Shown here: one piece after another, positions 22,993 through 29,061 of the stretch
How the letters are laid out: each line of letters begins with the position of its first letter
How positions within the stretch are numbered: the stretch's first letter is position 1
From: CAYSRJ01 sp964525675
Lineage (GTDB): Bacteria > Spirochaetota > B62-G9 > DRHN01
Reading direction: 5' to 3'
Assembly (NCBI GenBank): GCA_964525675.1
Contig: CAZGJW010000026.1
Span: 1 to 29,061 of the forward strand
DNA: 29,061 nt
The notes under the pieces: model-generated
Databases searched by the model: none
The model's input: the letters and a program-made list of their open reading frames with translations, nothing else
Told to the model about the DNA's origin: nothing
Made by a program: the position numbers and the translations under genes

Positions 22993-24096
22993 CTAATATC
23001 GATAGGGAGGACCGGCTTCCTCCATGATTTTGTTATACTGTTTGAGTATCTCGACTACCTTGGCATTCCTCGGGCTCGTTTTCGCGATCTCATCCCAGAA
23101 CTTGAGTGCCTCAGCCTCAACTTTCTTCCACTCATTAGCAGGAATTGTGGTGAGTTTCAGCTTCTTTCCCTGTGTACGGTAGTGAGCCTCTCCCCACCAG
23201 TACCAATTCACCCTGTAGTAGTGCGATTTGTCTACTGCCAGCCTGAACAACTGCTTCAGGTGCTCGGGCAGCTTTTCCCATGACGCGGTGTGTACAAACC
23301 AACCACCTGACCAGGCACCTGATATGTTGTTCGTTAGATAATAGTCGGTAACATCAGCCCACCCGACCGTATAATCCTCGGTAATACCCGACCAGGCAAC
23401 TCCGTCCAGCACACCTGTTTGAATAGACATCTGCACGTCCTCATAGGGAAGGACCATCGGTACGACACCGAATCGCTGCATGAACTTACCGCCGGCCGGG
23501 AACATATACATTCTCAATCCCTTGAAATCTTCAAGGTGTTTGAGCGGTTTTGTGGTCGCAAAGTTGCACGGGTCCCAGCTCCCCTGGCTTATCCAGGTGA
23601 CGCCGTCCACTTCATCGTAGGCTTCCTTCCAAATTTCGTTCAGCCCGTACCAATTCCATAGCACGTCAACATCTATTCCGTAGCGTTCAGCAAGTGGGAA
23701 GTATGCGGAAAATATAGCAACATCTACAGGGGACGCCATTGATTGATCGTCACTGCAGACCGCATCAACTGTTCCCTCCTTCACCGCGCGAAACAGCTCA
23801 CTCTGGGGCACAAGCTCGTCGGCCGAATATACGTCGATGACCATCTCACCGTTTGCTGCTACATTAAACTCGTCCATCGCGTTCTTAGCGACGTACTCAT
23901 TCAGGGCAGCGCCGGCATACGATTGAAGCCTCCACCTGATCTGTTCTGCTGGCGCTTCCCCTTTTTTTTCAGCAGTGGCAGCTGCCTGTTTTTCAGCTTT
24001 TTTTTGACACCCTCCCATTATTGGTAAAAACACTGCGAGCGCAATTACCAAAAAAACAACGATGAATAGCCTCTGCATTTTCTTACTCTTCATCAT
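22993..24096 (-). CDS. dctP: TRAP transporter substrate-binding lipoprotein (DctP type)
   Basis: A 367-aa periplasmic binding protein with a signal peptide ending IMGGC, so C30 is probably lipidated and the protein anchored in the membrane; an Ala/Lys/Glu-rich linker follows (31-52). The mature part is DctP/TakP-like. R195 in FKGLRMYMFPAG is the arginine that pairs with a substrate carboxylate in this family. Many tryptophans line the second half (DGVAWSGITEDY, SGAWSGGWFVHTASW, YRVNWYWWGEAHY), perhaps shaping the pocket. The open frame extends 12 codons upstream, but AGGAGG at 24104-24109, seven bases before the ATG at 24096, fixes the start. First gene of the transporter part, under its own promoter and tandem operator. 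Confidence 0.92.
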   Translation of the reverse strand: MMKSKKMQRLFIVVFLVIALAVFLPIMGGCQKKAEKQAAATAEKKGEAPAEQIRWRLQSYAGAALNEYVAKNAMDEFNVAANGEMVIDVYSADELVPQSELFRAVKEGTVDAVCSDDQSMASPVDVAIFSAYFPLAERYGIDVDVLWNWYGLNEIWKEAYDEVDGVTWISQGSWDPCNFATTKPLKHLEDFKGLRMYMFPAGGKFMQRFGVVPMVLPYEDVQMSIQTGVLDGVAWSGITEDYTVGWADVTDYYLTNNISGAWSGGWFVHTASWEKLPEHLKQLFRLAVDKSHYYRVNWYWWGEAHYRTQGKKLKLTTIPANEWKKVEAEALKFWDEIAKTSPRNAKVVEILKQYNKIMEEAGPPYRY

Positions 24097-24201
24097 AATA
24101 AACCCTCCTCTAAAATTTTTGATTTCTTTCATAAATGAAACTTTCTCTAATCTTTTATTCTCATAAGCAGAACCTCCAGCACGGTAAAATTTTGACTATA
24201 G

Positions 24202-24225
24202 GTATACCTGTCTACCTATATACCT
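24202..24225 (-). promoter_or_regulatory. three tandem 8-bp operator repeats upstream of dctP
   Basis: Read on the minus strand, AGGTATAT, AGGTAGAC and AGGTATAC follow one another without gaps (8-bp period). They lie about 13-36 nt after the predicted transcription start. A similar array sits at the aminotransferase promoter. The pattern recalls the repeated GGTATA site of NanR, a GntR/FCD regulator; no regulator gene is in the window. Confidence 0.6.
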
Positions 24226-24244
24226 TTATTTAATATGAGGGTAT

Positions 24245-24272
24245 ATTTTAAACCAAAATCACCTTTTGTCAA
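24245..24272 (-). promoter_or_regulatory. dctP promoter
   Basis: On the minus strand a perfect TTGACA (24267-24272) is followed after 16 bases by TAAAAT (24245-24250, five of six). The start would be near 24238, giving a leader of about 140 nt. This is one of the two strongest promoter matches in the window. Confidence 0.7.
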
Positions 24273-24510
24273 GAAAAAAGACGTCTTTTTTTTTTAAAGT
24301 GACCCTTTTTTGATAAAATTTATTTTAAAATTGATAAAGCTGATTTTAAAAAAACGGAGTAATTTAATGTGAAAAGTAAATCGGGTTTCTGTGATATAGT
24401 ACGTGGTTTACTACCTGGTGTTCGGCTTGTAAAAAGAGATTGCATTCGTACCGGTTGCATATGCCGTATGTGCGAAAGCGACAGGATAGAAAATATTTCT
24501 TCTTCAGTTA
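24273..24510. other. spacer between the transaldolase gene and the dctP promoter
   Basis: The part next to the promoter is very AT-rich. A rightward frame opening with GTG at 24369 runs through here into the 3' end of the transaldolase gene; I consider it unlikely to be a gene. Nothing else was recognised. Confidence 0.4.
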
Positions 24511-24557
24511 TTCTGCTTCAGATGAAAGCGATAAAAGCCTTTCCATCCGAAGCAGAA
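24511..24557 (-). terminator. long stem-loop just after the transaldolase gene
   Basis: TTCTGCTTCAGATG (24511-24524) and CATCCGAAGCAGAA (24544-24557) pair over 14 positions with one mismatch that becomes a G-U pair in RNA, and AAAG/CTTT inside the 19-nt loop can lengthen the stem. It begins 22 nt after the stop codon at 24580. There is no T-run straight after it, so it is either a factor-assisted terminator or a 3'-end stabiliser separating the enzyme genes from the transporter genes. Confidence 0.6.
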
Positions 24558-24579
24558 GATGTTCTGTTTTCTGTGTCTT

Positions 24580-25812
24580 TCAAAGCGAGACAGTTGTCGC
24601 AGCCCTTGACTTTATCCGGGCATTGTTGATCGAATCGGCCACGAAGTTTTCCATCTCGTCTGTTGCTGCGCTAAACTGCTTTGCTGTTTCTATCGTTGCA
24701 GGATGCGTATTGAACTGCGGCGGCTCCAATCCCCTGGGGTCATAGGCCTCCCGGAAATACTGAAACTTCATCAGCTTCTCCAGCACATCTTCCGGTATCG
24801 GCTCCTTCCACCCGTCCTTGTCGAACTCAATGTCAACCCCAATCTCATCTACCTGAGTGATGTACTTCGGAGGACAGGTGAACACCGCATTGGCTCCTGC
24901 AAGCTTCTCAAAATGCCATAACCGTGTTTTGCCGTCTACCACAGGGCCATTACGCATCGAACAGATAAGCATCTTGCTTGGGTACCCATTCTCTTCCATG
25001 TAGTTGATAGCCTTCTGAAACATCGCTATGCTCGACCAGCGTATGTCAGTTTCAGAGAGCTCTATGCCAAGCTCCCCGGATTCCTTCTGAAAGTTACCCT
25101 GCGCCTCATACCGTCCTGTCATAGAGGTGATTACCGACCGCCACAACGTCAAATCCACGCCGTTTCGCTGTGCTTCCTCCATTCCTTCTTTTACTGCCTG
25201 GGCAACCGTTGCAAACTGCGGAAGCACGTATGCTAAGGTACAGTTCGTAGCTATCCCTCTTGATGTGAGAAATCGTAATACCTTTACTCCCTGCTCGGTC
25301 CCAGGTATTTTGATCATTACATTATTACTCAGCGACGCAAGCTCCAGAGCCTGCTTCTTCATCGCCTCTTCATTCTCGTAATCCCGCGGATCGACCTGGC
25401 CCGAGATGAAGCCGCGCTGGTAATCCGATGCTCGAAATACCCCAAGGTATTTCTCGGCGCCCCGCTTCACTACCTCTTTGTAGGTCATCCACCATATCTC
25501 ATGGGTGCTTGCAGCAGGATTCTGACGCTTCTTTTCAATTGCCCATTCCCGCCAGAATGCAGGGTCATCCTTTATTACCGCTCCTGATAACGGCGGGTTT
25601 GTTGTTACCCCCCTGAACATCTGCTCCATCGGCTTATCGGAGATGTAGTAGCGGTCGAGCAATTCTTCTTCTTCATCACGCTTCTCGAGAGGTTTACTCT
25701 TGATGCGCTGCTTCTTCCAGGACTCGAATACAAGGGGAGATGAATCCCACCATATCTCTACACCTTCCCCCGTATCATTGAAACGTTCCATAGGGCTTTT
25801 TTTTGCTGCCAT
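24580..25812 (-). CDS. large transaldolase-family protein
   Basis: A 410-aa class I aldolase of the transaldolase family, longer than ordinary transaldolases (about 215-340 aa). Family motifs are in order: WWDSSPLVF (21-29), GVTTNPPLSG (68-77), GFISGQVDPR (134-143), the Schiff-base lysine K168 in IKIPGT, then GIATNCTLAYVLPQ and later SEDIRWSSI-type residues (SETDIRWSSIAMFQKA). Catalytic parts are therefore intact. The extra length comes from an N-terminal region (about 30-66) and insertions such as 82-130. GGAGG precedes the ATG by five bases. It lies 29 nt after the aminotransferase gene. A role in cleaving or transferring a three-carbon unit of the imported compound or its product is inferred; classic pentose phosphate duty is also possible. 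Confidence 0.85.
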   Translation of the reverse strand: MAAKKSPMERFNDTGEGVEIWWDSSPLVFESWKKQRIKSKPLEKRDEEEELLDRYYISDKPMEQMFRGVTTNPPLSGAVIKDDPAFWREWAIEKKRQNPAASTHEIWWMTYKEVVKRGAEKYLGVFRASDYQRGFISGQVDPRDYENEEAMKKQALELASLSNNVMIKIPGTEQGVKVLRFLTSRGIATNCTLAYVLPQFATVAQAVKEGMEEAQRNGVDLTLWRSVITSMTGRYEAQGNFQKESGELGIELSETDIRWSSIAMFQKAINYMEENGYPSKMLICSMRNGPVVDGKTRLWHFEKLAGANAVFTCPPKYITQVDEIGVDIEFDKDGWKEPIPEDVLEKLMKFQYFREAYDPRGLEPPQFNTHPATIETAKQFSAATDEMENFVADSINNARIKSRAATTVSL

Positions 25813-25841
25813 AGTTTCCTCCTTAAATTGTGCATTTAAAT

Positions 25842-26942
25842 TTAACTGGCGAAAAAGTCTTTTATCGCCTGAACGGCCATTTTATTCTCTTCTTCACTTC
25901 CGATGGTGATGCGGAAAAACCCGTCACTTCCGTACATGGTTGCCTGTGGTCTGAAAATCAGGCCTCTCTCCTGAGCGAAAGCAACCATATCATCACCCTT
26001 CTTGCCGGCTTTTTTTCCGTCAAAAAGAATGTAATTTCCGTATGAGTGGAGCACCTTAAGCCCCGGCACGTCTTTAAGCTCCTCCTCAAAATACCGTAGC
26101 TGGGAGTTGTTGAAATCCACCCTTTTTTTAAGCGAATCCCTATCTTCGAGTGCCGCCAGAGCCGCCCACATGGGGATTGTGCCGACATTCCAGGGGATAA
26201 GCGTTGCCGCAAGCTGAGCGATAACTTCTTTTGTCCCAAGCGCATACCCGAATCTCATTCCTGCAAGGCCGTACGCCTTTGATAGTGTTCTCGTTACAAT
26301 AACGTTGGGGTACTTCTCTATCAGCCCGACCTGTGACTTGCCGAGTCCCGCATACTCCACATATGCCTCATCCACAACAAAGGGTAGACCGGTTTCAGCA
26401 ACCTTGACGAATTCACTGCTGTCCATGAAGTCGCCGGTGGGATTATTCGGGTTGGCAATAACAATGATTTTGGTTTTTGGTGTAACTGCATTTATTATAC
26501 TGTCCGTGTCATAGTGGAAGCCGTTCTCATCGTAAATCATGGGAACCGAAACCAGCTTTCCTCCCACCACAGCGCATCTGAGCTTGTAAATCCCGAAACA
26601 GGGGGTATGCTGAATTATTTCCTCGCCGGGCTGGACAAAACTTCTCCATATCATATCGTAGACCTCACTCGAACCGTTTCCAATGAGTACGTTTTCAGGT
26701 CCGTCAAGCCCGTTAATCTCGGCGATTTTGCTCCGTACTGCCTTCCCCTGTTCAGGGTACCTGTTCGCGATTTTCCCGTAGGAATTGATGGCCTCAAGAA
26801 CTTTTGGTGAAGGCGGGTTGGGATTTTCGTTGGACATCAACCTGCGCAGTTTTTTATCCTGCCAGGCGAGCTCGATATGGGGTGAAATGTACATTTTCAC
26901 ACCTTTGAGCCAGGGTACAAAATAATCATCGATTTTTTTCAT
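25842..26942 (-). CDS. fold-type I PLP aminotransferase (histidinol-phosphate aminotransferase-like)
   Basis: A 366-aa class I/II aminotransferase of the HisC group. Motifs: NENPNPPSP (38-46), NGSSEVYD (89-96), NPNNPTG (164-170), DEAYVEY (191-197), and the PLP lysine K222 in TLSKAYGLAGMRFGYALG. It is cytosolic and usually dimeric. The HisC group includes enzymes acting on histidinol phosphate, aromatic amino acids, phosphonates and others. No histidine biosynthesis genes are nearby and the operon joins it to a transaldolase and a TRAP transporter, so a catabolic or specialised role is more likely than histidine synthesis (inference). GGAGTGG precedes the ATG. First gene of the leftward operon, with its own operator and promoter. 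Confidence 0.9.
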   Translation of the reverse strand: MKKIDDYFVPWLKGVKMYISPHIELAWQDKKLRRLMSNENPNPPSPKVLEAINSYGKIANRYPEQGKAVRSKIAEINGLDGPENVLIGNGSSEVYDMIWRSFVQPGEEIIQHTPCFGIYKLRCAVVGGKLVSVPMIYDENGFHYDTDSIINAVTPKTKIIVIANPNNPTGDFMDSSEFVKVAETGLPFVVDEAYVEYAGLGKSQVGLIEKYPNVIVTRTLSKAYGLAGMRFGYALGTKEVIAQLAATLIPWNVGTIPMWAALAALEDRDSLKKRVDFNNSQLRYFEEELKDVPGLKVLHSYGNYILFDGKKAGKKGDDMVAFAQERGLIFRPQATMYGSDGFFRITIGSEEENKMAVQAIKDFFAS

Positions 26943-26968
26943 AACACCACTCCTTTTCCGGTATCATT

Positions 26969-27000
26969 TGTTACCTGTATACTCATCTACCTGTATAATC
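26969..27000 (-). promoter_or_regulatory. tandem 8-bp operator repeats upstream of the aminotransferase gene
   Basis: On the minus strand, AGGTAGAT, GAGTATAC and AGGTAACA are contiguous 8-mers (26969-26992), preceded by GATTATAC (26993-27000). AGGTAGAT and AGGTAACA clearly resemble the units before dctP. They overlap the -10 box, as expected of a repressor site. Confidence 0.55.
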
Positions 27001-27020
27001 ATGAAATTACTATTTGTCAA
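26992..27020 (-). promoter_or_regulatory. promoter of the aminotransferase-transaldolase operon
   Basis: On the minus strand a perfect TTGACA (27015-27020) and TATACA (26992-26997, four of six) are 17 bases apart. The -35 box lies in the small palindrome ATTTGT-CA-ACAAAT (27012-27025). The leader is about 45 nt. Confidence 0.65.
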
Positions 27021-27090
27021 CAAATTTAATGGCCAAGGCAGCTAAATTCCACCTGCATTCTACACCTGTATTCAAGGACCAACAATCTCA

Positions 27091-27119
27091 TTGATTTTAT
27101 GTATTTGTTTTGCTATATA
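27091..27119 (+). promoter_or_regulatory. possible promoter of the NEW3-domain gene
   Basis: TTGATT (27091-27096) and TATATA (27114-27119) with 17-bp spacing point to the gene at 27204. AT-rich surroundings make the match only suggestive. Confidence 0.35.
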
Positions 27120-27203
27120 TTGAGTAGTTTTTGCGGGTCGCTCAACCCGGACTTTAAATATCAATCGTACTTAAAATAACTACGAACTGGCAAGGAGGTA
27201 AAG

Positions 27204-28427
27204 ATGAAAAAGGCGATGGGCATCCTGCTGTCTTTTATCATCGTACTGTTTTTTGTTGGACTGTCCTGTTTTGCGGAGGAAAAAGCAGGTGAAGATACTG
27301 CAAAACCGGACAGAGCCATAACCATGGCTGCGCAGTATCCAGGGGTACGCGTGCCCCAGGGAAAAAAAATAAGCATGAATCTTGTTTTTATGAACCAGGG
27401 AAAAAATGGCGAGCATGTTGTCGTGTGGGTGGATAGAGCTCCGCAGGGATGGGAAACAAGTATCGAAACTCCTCAATTTGAGGTTACCGGTGTTTATGTG
27501 CCTGCCGGCACAGAAAAAACACTGATTTTCAAGGCAGCGCCGCACAACAGCAGCAGGCCGGGAAAGTATCTGTTCAGGCTAGCAGCCAGAACGAAAGACG
27601 GTAAATTCAGGATGCAGGAAAACATATCCGTTGAAGTGGTACAAAATGAAGAAGCAAAAAAGTCTTCCGGAAATATTAAACTCACCGCCTTCTACCCTGT
27701 ATTAAAAGGTCCCGTAAAGGGGGAGTATGAGTTTTCTGTTATGGTGAAAAGTGAGCTGGACAGGGATGCAATTTTCAAACTTTTTGCAAGCGGGCCGGAA
27801 GGATGGGACATCGGCTTTATGCCTGCATACGAGTCAAAGCTCAAGGCAAGGTACATCTCGAGCCTCGAGATACTGGCCAATCAGAGTAAAGTCCTGGACG
27901 TTGAAGTGAGACCCTCCTTATCTGCAACTGCAGGGGAGTATCCCCTGAAAGTAGGAGTAAGCACAGAAGGCGCCGAGGCGGATACTGAGTTAAAGCTTGT
28001 CCTTATCGGCTCATATGGTTTAAAGATGGGCACTCCAAGCGGGCTTTTGTCTCTTGATGCGCGGCCGGGTGAAAAATCCAATATTTCGATATATGTGAGG
28101 AATACCGGAACCGTTGTAAACAGAGACATAGTTTTTACCACCTTCAAACCGGAAAACTGGAATATCGAGTTCAAGCCGGAAAGGATAGATTCTATCAAAC
28201 CCAATGATATCAAACAGGTCGAGGCTGTTATTACTCCCTATGAAGATGCTCTGGTGGGTGATTACTCCCTCAAGATGCAGGCAAAAGGTGAAGAAGGAAG
28301 CCAGGACGCGGTAGAGTTTCGGGTTACTGTAAAGGCCAGCCAGGTTTGGGGTTGGGCCGGTTTAGGGATAATTGCGCTTGTGATAATTGGGCTGATTTTG
28401 ACTTTCAGGTTTTTGGGAAGGCGCTGA
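27204..28427 (+). CDS. membrane-anchored exported protein with NEW3/Ig-like domains
   Basis: A 407-aa surface-facing protein with a signal peptide (MKKAMGILLSFIIVLFFVGLSCFA) and a C-terminal anchor helix (about 385-403) ending in FRFLGRR, so most of it lies outside the inner membrane. In between are about three beta-sandwich repeats, near 40-145, 155-255 and 265-378. Phrases such as APQGWETSIETPQFEV, PEGWDIGFMP and KPENWNIEFKPERI, each with a later 'aGeY.l...' strand, are the pattern of NPCBM-associated NEW3 domains (COG1470-like). AAGGAGG at 27192-27198 supports the start. Such proteins often precede an ABC ATPase and permease, as here, and may be an extracytoplasmic partner of that transporter. 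The function is not established. Confidence 0.82.
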   Translation: MKKAMGILLSFIIVLFFVGLSCFAEEKAGEDTAKPDRAITMAAQYPGVRVPQGKKISMNLVFMNQGKNGEHVVVWVDRAPQGWETSIETPQFEVTGVYVPAGTEKTLIFKAAPHNSSRPGKYLFRLAARTKDGKFRMQENISVEVVQNEEAKKSSGNIKLTAFYPVLKGPVKGEYEFSVMVKSELDRDAIFKLFASGPEGWDIGFMPAYESKLKARYISSLEILANQSKVLDVEVRPSLSATAGEYPLKVGVSTEGAEADTELKLVLIGSYGLKMGTPSGLLSLDARPGEKSNISIYVRNTGTVVNRDIVFTTFKPENWNIEFKPERIDSIKPNDIKQVEAVITPYEDALVGDYSLKMQAKGEEGSQDAVEFRVTVKASQVWGWAGLGIIALVIIGLILTFRFLGRR

Positions 28428-28475
28428 ATTACTGTATCGCTGAAAAAGTCTTGAATGTAACGGAGGTAATGCTAT

Positions 28476-28574
28476 TTGAACAGTGATGCGCTTCCGTCGT
28501 CATACGGCATTTTTCGGATGCCAAGTATCCGATTAACTGTTTTTCAATGGAATATTCCAGGAGAACCGGTATGA
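28476..28574 (+). CDS. possible 32-codon reading frame coupled to the ABC ATPase gene
   Basis: A TTG at 28476 is preceded, at eight bases, by the strong ribosome-binding site GGAGGT (28462-28467). The frame runs 32 codons (about NSDALPSSYGIFRMPSIRL, then TVFQWNIPGEPV) and its TGA overlaps the ATG of the ABC ATPase as ATGA. No family is recognised. The GGAGGT has no other start at a suitable distance: the ATG at 28469 is two bases away and yields five codons. It could be a leader peptide tuning the ABC gene, or chance. Confidence 0.3.
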   Translation: MNSDALPSSYGIFRMPSIRLTVFQWNIPGEPV

Positions 28575-29061
28575 ATGCTGAAAAGGTGGTTGAAACCGGG
28601 GATCTCACCAAGATATACAACGGCCAGGTTGCCGTCGATCACCTGAGCTTCAGTGTTTCCGAAGGAGAGATATTTGGATTTCTGGGTCCGAATGGGGCAG
28701 GTAAAACGACAACCCTGCTCATGCTTCTCGGGCTTTCAGAGCCGACAGAGGGGTGGGCGCGGGTGCTGGGGATGAACGCTTTGAAGCAACCTCTCAAGGT
28801 AAAGCGGATGACCGGTTATCTTCAGGAAAATATGGGTTTCTACAGGGACCTCAACGCCAGGCAGATGCTGAACTTTATAGCAGAGCTCAATGGAATTACC
28901 CTGCAGGAGAGGGAAGAGAGAATAGAGAATGCACTGAAGGCAGTGAGCCTTTCAGATGGAATGGAAAAGAAAATAGAGGCTTTTTCCCGCGGGATGAGGC
29001 AGCGGTTGGGTATTGCAGAGATTCTGGTAAAAGATCCGAAAATTGCTTTTCTTGATGAACC
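28571..29061 (+). CDS. ABC transporter ATP-binding protein (partial, runs off the window)
   Basis: The first 163 codons of an ABC ATPase of the CcmA/drug- or multidrug-export type. Walker A GPNGAGKT is at 39-46, the Q-loop glutamine at 85 (GYLQENMGFY), the signature SRGMRQR at 139-145 (as in other ABC-2 type exporters, in place of LSGGQ), and Walker B IAFLDE at the window end. It acts on the cytosolic face and should be followed by an ABC-2 permease outside the window. AGGAG at 28559-28563 lies seven bases before the ATG. It is 143 nt downstream of the NEW3-domain gene, with the possible small coupled frame in between. Confidence 0.92.
   Translation, partial: MNAEKVVETGDLTKIYNGQVAVDHLSFSVSEGEIFGFLGPNGAGKTTTLLMLLGLSEPTEGWARVLGMNALKQPLKVKRMTGYLQENMGFYRDLNARQMLNFIAELNGITLQEREERIENALKAVSLSDGMEKKIEAFSRGMRQRLGIAEILVKDPKIAFLDE

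Noticed and set aside
24369..24629. Rightward 86-codon frame starting GTG with GGAG upstream
   Set aside because: It runs through the stem-loop at 24511-24557 and into the 3' end of the transaldolase gene on the other strand, and its protein resembles nothing I know.

Overview
The window reads as a chromosomal segment of an anaerobic or microaerophilic Gram-negative bacterium. The signs are two inner-membrane RND pumps, a periplasmic TRAP transporter, two radical-SAM enzymes, a double-cluster ferredoxin protein and a NifX-type domain. Phylum cannot be fixed from this sequence; the gene mix would suit Desulfobacterota, Spirochaetota or related candidate phyla. No rRNA, tRNA, CRISPR array, phage or transposase gene was recognised.

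Layout. (1) 77-1081: a lone zinc-free-type MDR/quinone oxidoreductase, then a 420-nt GC-rich gap. (2) 1503-6141: a metal/iron-sulfur island. A radical-SAM protein and a DUF5320-like ferredoxin protein run leftward; an exported metallo-beta-lactamase-fold protein, a small zinc ribbon and a cation-diffusion-facilitator/NifX fusion run rightward. The divergent promoter region between them (3143-3375) carries three Fur-box-like sites. A decayed methyltransferase closes the island. (3) 6375-7988: a cobalamin-binding radical-SAM enzyme. (4) 8121-8852: a toxin-antitoxin pair (PIN toxin, DUF6364-like antitoxin) with a palindromic operator over its -10 box. (5) 9037-12138: a copper module, copA then csoR, with a near-ideal CsoR operator at the copA promoter. 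(6) 12275-20252: an exported TPR-like protein followed by two tandem, overlapping RND permeases with no adaptor or outer-membrane channel gene in the window.

(7) 20279-27020, all leftward: aminotransferase (HisC fold), large transaldolase-family enzyme, TRAP binding lipoprotein, small permease, large permease and a UspA-type protein. Two consensus-like promoters drive it, one before the aminotransferase and one before the binding protein. Each has tandem 8-bp operator repeats of the AGGTATAC type, so transporter and enzymes look like one regulon of an absent, possibly GntR/FCD-type, repressor. Two strong stem-loops lie in the intercistronic gaps. (8) 27204-29061: a NEW3/Ig-like membrane-anchored exported protein and the start of an ABC ATPase cut by the window end, with a possible 32-codon coupled reading frame between them.

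The most notable points are the Fur-box-flanked metal island with its CDF-NifX fusion, the shared tandem operator of the TRAP/transaldolase/aminotransferase regulon, and the adaptor-less RND pair.
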